Source: Streptomyces noursei
GTDB taxonomy: Bacteria > Actinomycetota > Actinomycetes > Streptomycetales > Streptomycetaceae
Length of the DNA: 52,759 nucleotides
Reading direction: 5' to 3'
Assembly (NCBI RefSeq): GCF_001646665.1
Contig: NZ_LWBU01000378.1
Location: 1 to 52,759 of the forward strand
The notes beneath the pieces are model-generated. The model saw only the letters and a list, made by a program, of their open reading frames with translations, made no database searches and was not told the DNA's origin. Of this stretch, positions 24,807-32,153 are shown piece after piece. The number at the start of each line of letters is the position of its first letter. The first letter of the stretch is position 1. Both the position numbers and the translations under genes were made by a program.

Positions 24807-25769
24807 ATGGCTGAAGTTCTCGTCTACGTCGACCACGTGGACGGCGCCGTCCGCAAGCCCACGCTGGAGCTGCTGACGCTGGCCCGCCGCATTGGCGAGC
24901 CGGTCGCCGTCGCCCTCGGTGCCGGCGCCGAGGCCACCGCCGCCACGCTCGCCGAGCACGGCGCGGTGAAGGTCCTCACCGCCGACGCCCCCGAGTTCGC
25001 CGACTACCTCGTCGTCCCGAAGGTGGACGCCCTCCAGGCCGCGCACGAGGCCGTCTCCCCGGCCGCCGTGCTCGTCCCGTCCTCCGCCGAGGGCAAGGAG
25101 ATCGCCGCCCGCCTCGCCGTCCGCATCGGCTCCGGCATCATCACCGACGCCGTCGACCTCGAGGCCGGCGACGAGGGCCCGGTGGCCACGCAGTCCGCGT
25201 TCGCCGCCTCCTTCACCACCAAGTCCCGCGTCTCCAAGGGCACGCCGGTCATCACGGTCAAGCCGAACTCGGCCCCCGTGGAGGCCGCCCCGGCCGCGGG
25301 CGCCGTCGAGGCCCTGTCCGTCTCCTTCTCCGAGAAGGCCACCGGCACCAAGGTCGTCTCCCGCACCCCGCGCGAGTCGACCGGCCGCCCCGAGCTGACC
25401 GAGGCCGCGATCGTGGTCTCCGGCGGCCGCGGCGTCAACGGCGCCGAGAACTTCTCGGTCATCGAGGCGCTCGCCGACTCGCTCGGTGCCGCCGTCGGCG
25501 CCTCCCGCGCCGCCGTCGACGCCGGCTGGTACCCGCACACCAACCAGGTAGGCCAGACCGGCAAGTCGGTCTCCCCGCAGCTGTACATCGCCTCCGGCAT
25601 CTCCGGCGCGATCCAGCACCGCGCCGGCATGCAGACCTCGAAGACCATCGTGGCCATCAACAAGGACGCCGAGGCCCCGATCTTCGACCTGGTCGACTAC
25701 GGCGTGGTCGGCGACCTCTTCCAGGTCGTCCCGCAGCTGACCGACGAGATCAAGGCCCGCAAGGGCTGA
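24807..25769 (+). CDS. etfA: Electron transfer flavoprotein alpha subunit
   Basis: 320 aa, normal length. The C-terminal FAD domain is clear: GRGVNGAENFSVIEALA, GQTGKSVSPQLYIASGISG and TIVAINKDAEAPIFDLVDYG are all canonical EtfA stretches. It carries the FAD of the ETF heterodimer. ATG 24807 follows GCAGGAGA. It is co-transcribed with etfB. No ETF:quinone oxidoreductase or acyl-CoA dehydrogenase is in the window. Confidence 0.97.
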   Translation: MAEVLVYVDHVDGAVRKPTLELLTLARRIGEPVAVALGAGAEATAATLAEHGAVKVLTADAPEFADYLVVPKVDALQAAHEAVSPAAVLVPSSAEGKEIAARLAVRIGSGIITDAVDLEAGDEGPVATQSAFAASFTTKSRVSKGTPVITVKPNSAPVEAAPAAGAVEALSVSFSEKATGTKVVSRTPRESTGRPELTEAAIVVSGGRGVNGAENFSVIEALADSLGAAVGASRAAVDAGWYPHTNQVGQTGKSVSPQLYIASGISGAIQHRAGMQTSKTIVAINKDAEAPIFDLVDYGVVGDLFQVVPQLTDEIKARKG

Positions 25770-25790
25770 CCTGCGGCATTCTCCGCCTCC

Positions 25791-25823
25791 GGGGCCGCGC
25801 GGTGCACTCCACCGCGCGGCCCC
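25791..25823 (+). terminator. Terminator of etfBA
   Basis: Perfect 14-bp stem (25791-25804 with 25810-25823, arms starting GGGGCCGC) and 5-nt loop, 21 bp after the etfA stop. Confidence 0.8.
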
Positions 25824-25854
25824 GCGTCGTCGGCGGGACCATTGACGCAGGTCC

Positions 25855-25904
25855 TTGACACCCATTAACTTCACTATACGGATTGTTGATTCCGTGTAGC
25901 GGAA
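25855..25904 (+). promoter_or_regulatory. Promoter with IclR-like palindrome upstream of the DUF6986 gene
   Basis: TTGACA at 25855-25860 with a poorly spaced TATACG at 25875-25880. Overlapping and downstream lies TTCCGTGTAGCGGAA (25890-25904), a TTCCG-N5-CGGAA palindrome; a related half-site CTATACGGA precedes it. Such palindromes are typical of IclR-family operators. No IclR gene is in the window. Confidence 0.5.
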
Positions 25905-25920
25905 ACTGGAGGGTGTGGGA

Positions 25921-27210
25921 ATGGGTCAGCAGGAGAAGGTGGCAACGAGCCTCGCCGGCGCGGTCAGCGAGGGCATCAGCGCCTCCCTCGTCTCGGTCGA
26001 CGAGGAGCTCGCCCGCCGCTACCCGGGCGACCCCGGCACCCGCCAGCCGGTCCACACCGTCTACGTGCCCGGTGAGGCCTTCGACGCCGGAACCATCCGC
26101 TCCTGGGGCGACCAGGCCCTCGCCATGCTCGACGAGCATGCCCCCGACGCCGCCTCCCTCGCCGCCGCCCTCGGCCTGCCCGAGGCGCTCGCCGACGACG
26201 TCCACGCGCGCGTACGGGCGAAACTGGAGCGCGAGCCCGTCGAGGACCTCCGCGTCGACTTCGAGGACGGCTACGGCGGCAAGGACGAGGACACCGACGC
26301 CGCCCGCGCCGCCCGCCTGATCTCCGAGGCCTACGCCAACGGCACGGCCGCCCCCTGCATGGGCATCCGCATGAAGTGCATGGAGGCCGCCGTACGCGAC
26401 CGGGGCATCCGCACCACCGACGTCTTCCTCAGCGGCCTCATGGAGCACGGAGGCCTCCCCGAGGGCCTCGTCCTCACCCTGCCCAAGGTCACCTACCCCG
26501 AGCAGGTCGGCGCCTTCGTACGGCTGCTGGAGGCCTTCGAGAAGGCCCACGGCCTCGAAGCCGGACGCCTCGGCTTCGAGATCCAGATCGAGACCAGCCA
26601 GGCCATCCTCGCCGCCGACGGCACCGCCACCGTCGCCCGCATGATCGGCGCCGCCGAGGGCCGCGCCACCGGCCTGCACTACGGCACCTTCGACTACAGC
26701 GCCTGCCTCGGCGTCTCCGCCGCCCACCAGGCCAGCGACCACCCCGCCGCCGACCACGCGAAGGCGATCATGCAGGTGGCCGCCGCCGGCACCGGCGTAC
26801 GCGTCTCCGACGGCTCCACCAACGTCCTCCCGGTCGGCCCCACCGAACAGGTCCACGACGCCTGGCGGCTCCACTACGGCCTCACCCGCCGCGCCCTGGC
26901 CCGCGCCTACTACCAGGGCTGGGACATGCACCCCGGCCACCTGCCGACCCGGTACGCCGCCGTCTTCGCCTTCTACCGCGAGGGCTTCCGGCAGGCCGCC
27001 GCGCGCCTGTCCGCCTACGCCAACCAGGCCGGCGGCGACGTCATGGACGAGCCCGCCACCGCCAAGGCCCTCAGCTCCTACCTGCTGCGCGGCATCGACT
27101 GCGGCGCCCTCGACACCGACGAGGTCGCCCGCCTCACCGGACTGACCCGCGCCGACCTAGACGGCTTCGCCGCGCCGCGGCGGGGCGACCTGACCGCCAC
27201 CGCCCCGTAG
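25921..27210 (+). CDS. DUF6986 aldolase/citrate-lyase-like protein
   Basis: 429 aa. The central stretch VDFEDGYGGKDEDTDAARAA, then RLGFEIQIETSQAI and GLHYGTFDYSACLGV, resemble the acid cluster and Mg-binding Glu/Asp strands of the HpcH/HpaI and malate-synthase/CitE TIM barrels. This suggests a CoA- or oxo-acid-dependent C-C lyase or synthase, but the reaction is unknown. ATG 25921 has GGAGG 8 nt upstream. The IclR-like operator, a regulator class often tied to glyoxylate and ureide metabolism, hints at glyoxylate chemistry. It stands alone between two hairpins. Confidence 0.8.
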   Translation: MGQQEKVATSLAGAVSEGISASLVSVDEELARRYPGDPGTRQPVHTVYVPGEAFDAGTIRSWGDQALAMLDEHAPDAASLAAALGLPEALADDVHARVRAKLEREPVEDLRVDFEDGYGGKDEDTDAARAARLISEAYANGTAAPCMGIRMKCMEAAVRDRGIRTTDVFLSGLMEHGGLPEGLVLTLPKVTYPEQVGAFVRLLEAFEKAHGLEAGRLGFEIQIETSQAILAADGTATVARMIGAAEGRATGLHYGTFDYSACLGVSAAHQASDHPAADHAKAIMQVAAAGTGVRVSDGSTNVLPVGPTEQVHDAWRLHYGLTRRALARAYYQGWDMHPGHLPTRYAAVFAFYREGFRQAAARLSAYANQAGGDVMDEPATAKALSSYLLRGIDCGALDTDEVARLTGLTRADLDGFAAPRRGDLTATAP

Positions 27211-27238
27211 CCCCCGGGCCTGTCACAGCCGCCCCGTA

Positions 27239-27269
27239 CTCTGTACGCCGTACTGACCGACGTACAGAG
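27239..27269. other. 9-bp inverted repeat before the Ser/Thr kinase
   Basis: CTCTGTACG (27239-27247) and CGTACAGAG (27261-27269), perfect, 13-bp spacer. It is 29 bp past the DUF6986 stop and 14 bp before the kinase start, so it could be that gene's terminator, the kinase operator, or a 5'-leader hairpin. Confidence 0.5.
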
Positions 27270-27282
27270 GAACGGGGCAGCG

Positions 27283-29046
27283 GTGTCTTCGGGGGAGAAC
27301 GAACTGATCGCCGGACGCTACCGGGTGGTCCGGCAGCTCGGGCGCGGCGGCATGGGCGTCGTCTGGCGCGCCGTCGACGAGGTCCTGGGCCGCGAGGTCG
27401 CGGTCAAGGAGCTCCGCACGTACACCGACTCCTCCGGCCACGAGCTGGCCGACCTTCGGCTGCGGATGCAGCGCGAGGCCCGGGCCGCCGCGCGGGTGCG
27501 TCACCCCGGCGTGATCGCCGTCCACGACGTCGCCGACCACCAGGGCCGCCCGGTCATCGTCATGGAGTTCGTGGACGGACCGTCCCTCGACGACGTGCTT
27601 GCGGAGCGGGGCGTCCTGGACCCGCGCGAGACCGCCGGGATCGGCGCCAAGGTGCTCGAAGCGCTCGGCGCGGCCCATGAGGCCGGGGTGCTGCACCGGG
27701 ACGTGAAGCCCGGCAACGTCCTGCTGGACCGCGGAGGCCGGGTCGTCCTCACCGACTTCGGCATCGCCGCCATGGAGGACCCGGGCGACGGCTCCACCAC
27801 CCACCTGACACGCAGCGGCGAGATCGTCGGCTCGCTCGACTACCTCGCCCCGGAGCGGGCCCAGGGCCAGGACCCGGGCCCCGCGTCCGACGTCTGGGCG
27901 CTCGGTGCCACCCTGTACGCGGCGGTCGAGGGCGCCTCGCCCTTCCGGCGTACGTCGACGTGGTCGACGCTCACCGCGATCGTCGCCGATCCGCTGCCCG
28001 AGGCGCGGCGGGCGGGCCCGCTCGGCCCCGTCCTGCAGGAGCTGATGCACAAGGACCCGGCGCGGCGGCCGGACGCGGCGACGGCGGCGCGGCTGCTCAC
28101 CGCGATCGCGCAGGGACAGGAACCGGGGCCCGTGGAGACCGCCCCGACGTACGTCCCGACCGAGCGCACCGTCCTGCCGCACCAGCCGCAGGGCTTCGGA
28201 CCGGCGCCGACGGTGCCCCCGGCGCAGCCCGCCGCCCCGCAGCCCGCCCCGTACGCCGCCGCCGCGCACCCAGGGGACGGCGGCGGGCACCGTGCGGCCC
28301 CCGGGGCGCCCCGCGGGCGCGGGAACCGCGGCAAGGTCCTGGTCGCGGCGGCGACGGCGGCCGTCCTGCTGGCCGGCGGCGGCGTCACGTACGCCTTCAT
28401 GGACAACGGCAAGCGGCCCGCCGCCGGTCAGGAACTGGCCGGCGGCCGGGCCGGTTCCGGCGGCACTCCCGACCCGGGCCGCCCGCTCGACCCGGGCGCC
28501 GCCCCGTCCGCGGCCGGCACCTCGCCCGGAGCCGCGCCGTCCGCCTCCGCCCCGGCGGACGCCGAGCCCTCCGGGAAGACCGACCGGCCGCGCGCCTCCG
28601 CCTCCGCGTCCGCCCCGTCGCCGGCCACCGGTGGCGGCACCGACGGCGGCACGTCCGCCGGGACGGGCGGGGACGCGGACGGCGGCTCGACCGGCGGTAC
28701 GTCCGGCACGACGGGCTCCGGCTCCACGACCACCACCGGCGGCGGGGGCGCCCCCGCCCCGGAGCCCGTCTGCCACCCGGCCGGCGGCGGGAAGTACAAC
28801 TGCCAGGTGTGGCGCACCGCGACGTCCTACCGGGCCGACGGCAGCGAGGCCGGCATCCTCAACGCCGGCACCAACTACTTCTACTGCCAGTCCGACCTGG
28901 GCCGCCGCGAGACCCACGGAGAGTGGACCAACGTCTGGTGGGCCCGGACCGACGACGACAGCGGCAACACCGGGGTGTACGTCAGCGACGTCTACATCAA
29001 GGGCGGTGACAACGACCGGCCGGTTCCCGGCCTCCCCGTCTGCTGA
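27283..29046 (+). CDS. Membrane Ser/Thr protein kinase (PknB-type) with extracellular SH3-like domain
   Basis: 587 aa. Kinase domain about 11-275: GRGGMGVV loop (20-27), Lys42, catalytic HRDVKPGN (Asp140), DFG 158-160, LAPER. A Pro/Ala linker leads to one membrane helix (about 351-373). Outside is a long Gly/Ser/Thr/Ala-rich stalk (about 375-495) and a C-terminal Cys-containing domain (about 500-587; YNCQVWRTATSYR, YVSDVYIKGG) resembling bacterial SH3. Such kinases sense envelope signals and phosphorylate cytosolic proteins on Ser/Thr. GTG 27283 is the start. PASTA repeats are absent, so the ligand is not obviously muropeptide. Confidence 0.93.
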   Translation: MSSGENELIAGRYRVVRQLGRGGMGVVWRAVDEVLGREVAVKELRTYTDSSGHELADLRLRMQREARAAARVRHPGVIAVHDVADHQGRPVIVMEFVDGPSLDDVLAERGVLDPRETAGIGAKVLEALGAAHEAGVLHRDVKPGNVLLDRGGRVVLTDFGIAAMEDPGDGSTTHLTRSGEIVGSLDYLAPERAQGQDPGPASDVWALGATLYAAVEGASPFRRTSTWSTLTAIVADPLPEARRAGPLGPVLQELMHKDPARRPDAATAARLLTAIAQGQEPGPVETAPTYVPTERTVLPHQPQGFGPAPTVPPAQPAAPQPAPYAAAAHPGDGGGHRAAPGAPRGRGNRGKVLVAAATAAVLLAGGGVTYAFMDNGKRPAAGQELAGGRAGSGGTPDPGRPLDPGAAPSAAGTSPGAAPSASAPADAEPSGKTDRPRASASASAPSPATGGGTDGGTSAGTGGDADGGSTGGTSGTTGSGSTTTTGGGGAPAPEPVCHPAGGGKYNCQVWRTATSYRADGSEAGILNAGTNYFYCQSDLGRRETHGEWTNVWWARTDDDSGNTGVYVSDVYIKGGDNDRPVPGLPVC

Positions 29047-29173
29047 CCCGCTCCCCGGCCGGGACGGAGGCGTACGGCGCGGTCACACGGGCGAGGTGCC
29101 GACGTCCCGCGCGGCGGCAGACCCCGGTGGGGCCAGGCCGTGTCCGCGACCCCCCGCCCGGCCCGCGGGGCCC

Positions 29174-30235
29174 TCAGCGCGGACGCCGACCCGGTGCGGA
29201 CACTGCCTGCGCGGGCGGGATCTCGCCCGAGCCGCGCGGGATCAGCACGGTGTCCAGAACGGTGCGCGCCGGTGCGTCGTCGACCCCGTCCAGCCGCCGG
29301 AACAGCCGCTCCGCCGCCGTGCGCCCCAGCGCGGCGGCGTCCTGGGCGATGACGGTGATGCCCAGCAGGTCGGCCAGCTCGATGTCGTCGAAGCCGACGA
29401 ACGCCACCGGCCCTTCGCGCCCGGCCAGTTCCCGCACCGCCGTCACGGTCACCCGGTTGTTGCCCGCGAAGACCGCCGTCACCGGGTTCGGGCCCGACAG
29501 CATCGCGGTCAGCGCCTCCCGCACCCGCTGCGGCTCCGTCGAACCCAGCGACACCCATGCGTCGTCCACCGCCAGTTCCGCGTCCTCCATCGCCGCCCGG
29601 TAACCCCGCAGCCGCTCCACGGCGGTGTGGATGCGCGGCTGGTCACCGATGAACCCGATCCGGCGGTGACCGTGCGCGATGAGGTGCGCCACACCCGCGC
29701 GGGCGCCGCCGAAGCTGTCGGACAGCACCACGTCCGCGTCGATCCTGCCGGCCGGGCGGTCCACGAACACGGTCGCGATGCCCGCCCGCATCTCCGGTTC
29801 GAGGTAGCGGTGGTCCGCACCGGCCGGGATGACGATCAGCCCGTCGACCCGGCGCGCGCACAGGGCGAGCGCCAATTCCTGCTCCCGGTCCGGGTCCTCG
29901 GCGCTGGAGCCGTTGATGAGGAGCGCGCCGTGCGCCCGGGCGACCTCCTCCACGGCTCGGCTCAGCGGGCCGTAGAACGGGTCCGCGAGGTCCTCGAGGA
30001 CCAGGCCGACGGAGGCGGTGCGGCCCTTGCGCAGCACCCGAGCGCTGTCGTTGCGGCGGAAACCGAGCGCCTCGATGGCCTCCTGCACGCGGCGCTCCGT
30101 GTCCGCGGTCACGCCCGCCTCGCCGTTGACCACACGGGAAACGGTCTTGAGCCCCACGCCCGCGCGGGCGGCCACGTCCTTCATGGTGGGCCGGTTGCCG
30201 TAGCGGTGGGCGGGGCGGCGGGTGGTCTCTGCCAC
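29174..30235 (-). CDS. LacI-family transcriptional regulator
   Basis: 353 aa. The HTH and hinge TMKDVAARAGVGLKTVSRVVNGEAGVTADT sits at residues about 16-45, followed by VGLVLEDLADPFYGPLSRAVEE, the start of the periplasmic-binding-protein-like sugar domain. GTG 30235 has AGGA 8-9 nt upstream; the frame is open further but leaves the conserved fold. It is divergent from a ROK sugar kinase, and the perfect palindrome GACAACGTTGTC in between is a classic LacI-type operator. It therefore probably represses itself and perhaps the kinase until a sugar binds. Confidence 0.93.
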   Translation of the reverse strand: MAETTRRPAHRYGNRPTMKDVAARAGVGLKTVSRVVNGEAGVTADTERRVQEAIEALGFRRNDSARVLRKGRTASVGLVLEDLADPFYGPLSRAVEEVARAHGALLINGSSAEDPDREQELALALCARRVDGLIVIPAGADHRYLEPEMRAGIATVFVDRPAGRIDADVVLSDSFGGARAGVAHLIAHGHRRIGFIGDQPRIHTAVERLRGYRAAMEDAELAVDDAWVSLGSTEPQRVREALTAMLSGPNPVTAVFAGNNRVTVTAVRELAGREGPVAFVGFDDIELADLLGITVIAQDAAALGRTAAERLFRRLDGVDDAPARTVLDTVLIPRGSGEIPPAQAVSAPGRRPR

Positions 30236-30314
30236 GGGTGCTGTCCTGTCGTTCGTCGTCGGCGTGCGGGTGTGCGGGGGGCGGATGGGGGTGTGGCGTC
30301 GAGCATAGGCCCTG

Positions 30315-30326
30315 GACAACGTTGTC
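30315..30326. promoter_or_regulatory. LacI-type operator
   Basis: GACAACGTTGTC, a perfect 12-bp palindrome with the central CpG typical for LacI/GalR proteins, 79 bp upstream of the lacI-family start and overlapping its likely promoter (TATGCT on the minus strand just downstream). Confidence 0.7.
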
Positions 30327-30353
30327 ATCGCGGGAGAGACTGAGGTGGAGCGT

Positions 30354-30372
30354 TCTTGAACCGCTCTTGAAC
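30354..30372. repeat. Two TCTTGAAC boxes one helical turn apart
   Basis: TCTTGAAC at 30354-30361 and 30365-30372, an 11-bp period. The first is part of the palindrome GTTCTTGAAC. The boxes lie between the LacI-type operator and the ROK gene and could be a second regulator site or part of the ROK promoter. Confidence 0.4.
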
Positions 30373-30485
30373 GTTGCCCGAAAAGCGCAGGTCCGTCCGG
30401 TCGTACCCGCACAGGCACCGCTTCGTGCCACGCTGCTCCGGCACGCTCACGCACGCACACGCTCTCAACGGGGGATCCGACACCG

Positions 30486-31442
30486 ATGCACTCCGACCTC
30501 GTCGCCGCCCTGGACATCGGCGGTACCAAGATCGCCGGCGCGCTGGTGGACGGCAGTGGCGGCATATGCCTTCGCGCCCGGCGGCCGACCCCGGCGGGGG
30601 AGGACGCCGAGACGGTGATGGGTGCCGTCGCTGCGGTCCTCGCCGAGCTGCGGTCGTCCCCGCTCTGGGGCGGCGTCACGGCCGTCGGCGTCGGCAGCGC
30701 GGGCCCGGTGGACGCCTCGGCGGGCACGGTCAGCCCCGTCAACATCCCCGGCTGGCGCGACTTCCCGCTCGTCGAGCGGGTGCGCCGCGTCACCGGCGGC
30801 CTGCCGGTGGAACTGGTGGGCGACGGCGTCGCGATGACGGCCGCCGAGCACTGGCAGGGCGCCGCCCGCGGCCACGACAACGCCCTGTGCATGGTGGTCT
30901 CCACCGGCGTCGGCGGCGGACTGGTACTGGGCGGCCGCCTGCACACCGGCCCGACCGGCAACGCCGGCCACATCGGTCACATCAGCGTCGACCTGGACGG
31001 CGACCCCTGCCCCTGCGGCTCGCGGGGCTGCGTCGAGCGGATCGCCAGCGGCCCGCACATCGCCCGCCGCGCCCTGGAGAACGGCTGGCGGCCCGGCCCC
31101 GGCGGCGACACCACGGCCGCCGCCGTGGCGGCGTCGGCCCGCGCCGGGGACCCCGTCGCCACCGCGTCCTTCGAACGCGCCGCCCGCGCGCTCGCGGCAG
31201 GGATCGCCGCCACGGCCACGCTGGTCGAGATCGACATCGCCGTGATCGGCGGGGGAGTGGCGGGCGCGGGAGACGTCCTGTTCGCCCCGCTGCGCAGGTC
31301 GTTGCGCGACTACGCCACGCTCTCCTTCGTGCGGCGCCTCACCGTCGCCCCGGCGCTGACCGGCGGTGACGCCGGCCTCCTCGGCGCGGCGGCCGCCGCG
31401 GCCCCGGAACGGCGCGGCACCGCCGCCACGTACACGGGCTGA
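30486..31442 (+). CDS. ROK-family sugar kinase, N-acetylmannosamine-kinase-like
   Basis: 318 aa. ATP-binding LDIGGTKIAGALVDG is at residues 9-23 and STGVGGGLVLGGRL at about 139-152. The zinc/sugar motif reads NAGHIGHISVDLDG then PCPCGSRGCVERIASG (residues about 159-189). ROK glucokinases have ExGH at this point; ManNAc kinases (NanK, GNE) have HxGH, and this protein has HIGH followed by the NanK-like CVE-x-IASG. I infer N-acetylmannosamine or a related N-acyl sugar as substrate. It is divergent from a LacI regulator, its probable controller. No SD is obvious directly before ATG 30486 except GGGGGA. Confidence 0.85.
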   Translation: MHSDLVAALDIGGTKIAGALVDGSGGICLRARRPTPAGEDAETVMGAVAAVLAELRSSPLWGGVTAVGVGSAGPVDASAGTVSPVNIPGWRDFPLVERVRRVTGGLPVELVGDGVAMTAAEHWQGAARGHDNALCMVVSTGVGGGLVLGGRLHTGPTGNAGHIGHISVDLDGDPCPCGSRGCVERIASGPHIARRALENGWRPGPGGDTTAAAVAASARAGDPVATASFERAARALAAGIAATATLVEIDIAVIGGGVAGAGDVLFAPLRRSLRDYATLSFVRRLTVAPALTGGDAGLLGAAAAAAPERRGTAATYTG

Positions 31443-31487
31443 CGCGCCGCCGCCGTTACGTCGCGGCCCGCCCGGCCGCCACCACGC

Positions 31488-31635
31488 CACCGGCCGATCG
31501 GCTGCCGTCAGGTCGGGGTCGGGGGCCGATCGGCCGCCGCCTTCAGCCACTGACGGGCCGTCGCGTTCACCGGCCGATCGGCTGCCGTCAGGTCGCGGGC
31601 CGGTCGGGCCGCCGCCACCCACCGGCCGATCGGCC
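31488..31635. repeat. Intergenic repeat cluster: 28-bp duplication and four GCCGATCGGC palindromes
   Basis: A 28-bp unit is exactly duplicated at 31488-31515 and 31568-31595 (80-bp period). The palindrome GCCGATCGGC occurs four times (31493, 31525, 31573, 31625), twice extended to GGCCGATCGGCC. It fills the gap between two convergent genes and may act as a bidirectional terminator or a protein-binding array. Confidence 0.7.
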
Positions 31636-31684
31636 TCGCTCCCGCACCGTCCGACCCGCCGTCACCGGTTCGGCGGATCGGGCG

Positions 31685-31924
31685 TCAGTGCGCGGTGGCC
31701 TCGACAAGCGGCTCGGCCCCGCCCGCCCGTCGCACGTCCGCCCGCTGCGAACCGGCCTGCGACGCGCGGGGCTGCGGCATGATCACCAGAAACGCGTCCG
31801 CCTCGATGTCCATGACGACCTCCGCCGCCATGCCCTCGTCGCGGCGGGCCTGGGCGAACTCCTCGGCCGGCCACGAGCCCCGCGGACCTCCCGCCGGGAA
31901 CCTCTCCAACACCGTGCGTGCCAT
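31685..31924 (-). CDS. Conserved hypothetical protein, 79 aa
   Basis: 79 aa, no membrane segment or known domain. Visible features: MARTVLERFPAGGPRGSWP at the N-terminus, an acidic DEGMAAEVVMDIEADAFLVIMP strand region, and a Gly/Ala/Arg-rich tail. ATG 31924 follows a G-rich stretch (AGGGGG) at 8 nt; ATG 31942 is an alternative with GGAG. It is divergent from the TmrB-like/Nudix gene by 229 bp. Function unknown. Confidence 0.65.
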   Translation of the reverse strand: MARTVLERFPAGGPRGSWPAEEFAQARRDEGMAAEVVMDIEADAFLVIMPQPRASQAGSQRADVRRAGGAEPLVEATAH

Positions 31925-32153
31925 CGCGCACCCCCTGTCCATCACCTGCTCCAACGACACCCGTTCGGGAGTGTTACGGCCCGAGCAGGCATCTCTTCGT
32001 ACCGTGAGACGTTCCTGGTTCCCCGTCGGACGCTTCGGAAGCGCAACAGCCCGGCCACAGTTGTGTGCCCGATCGGACACCCGCGTGCCCGGGCGGGTTT
32101 CCGTGGCAGGGTGTTGCGGGCAAGCCACTGGGGGCTATGGAGGAGGGGGAACC

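Noticed and set aside
30236..30973. N-terminal extension of the LacI-family frame
   Set aside because: It would cross the palindromic operator and overlap the divergent ROK kinase; the GTG at 30235 starts at the HTH.
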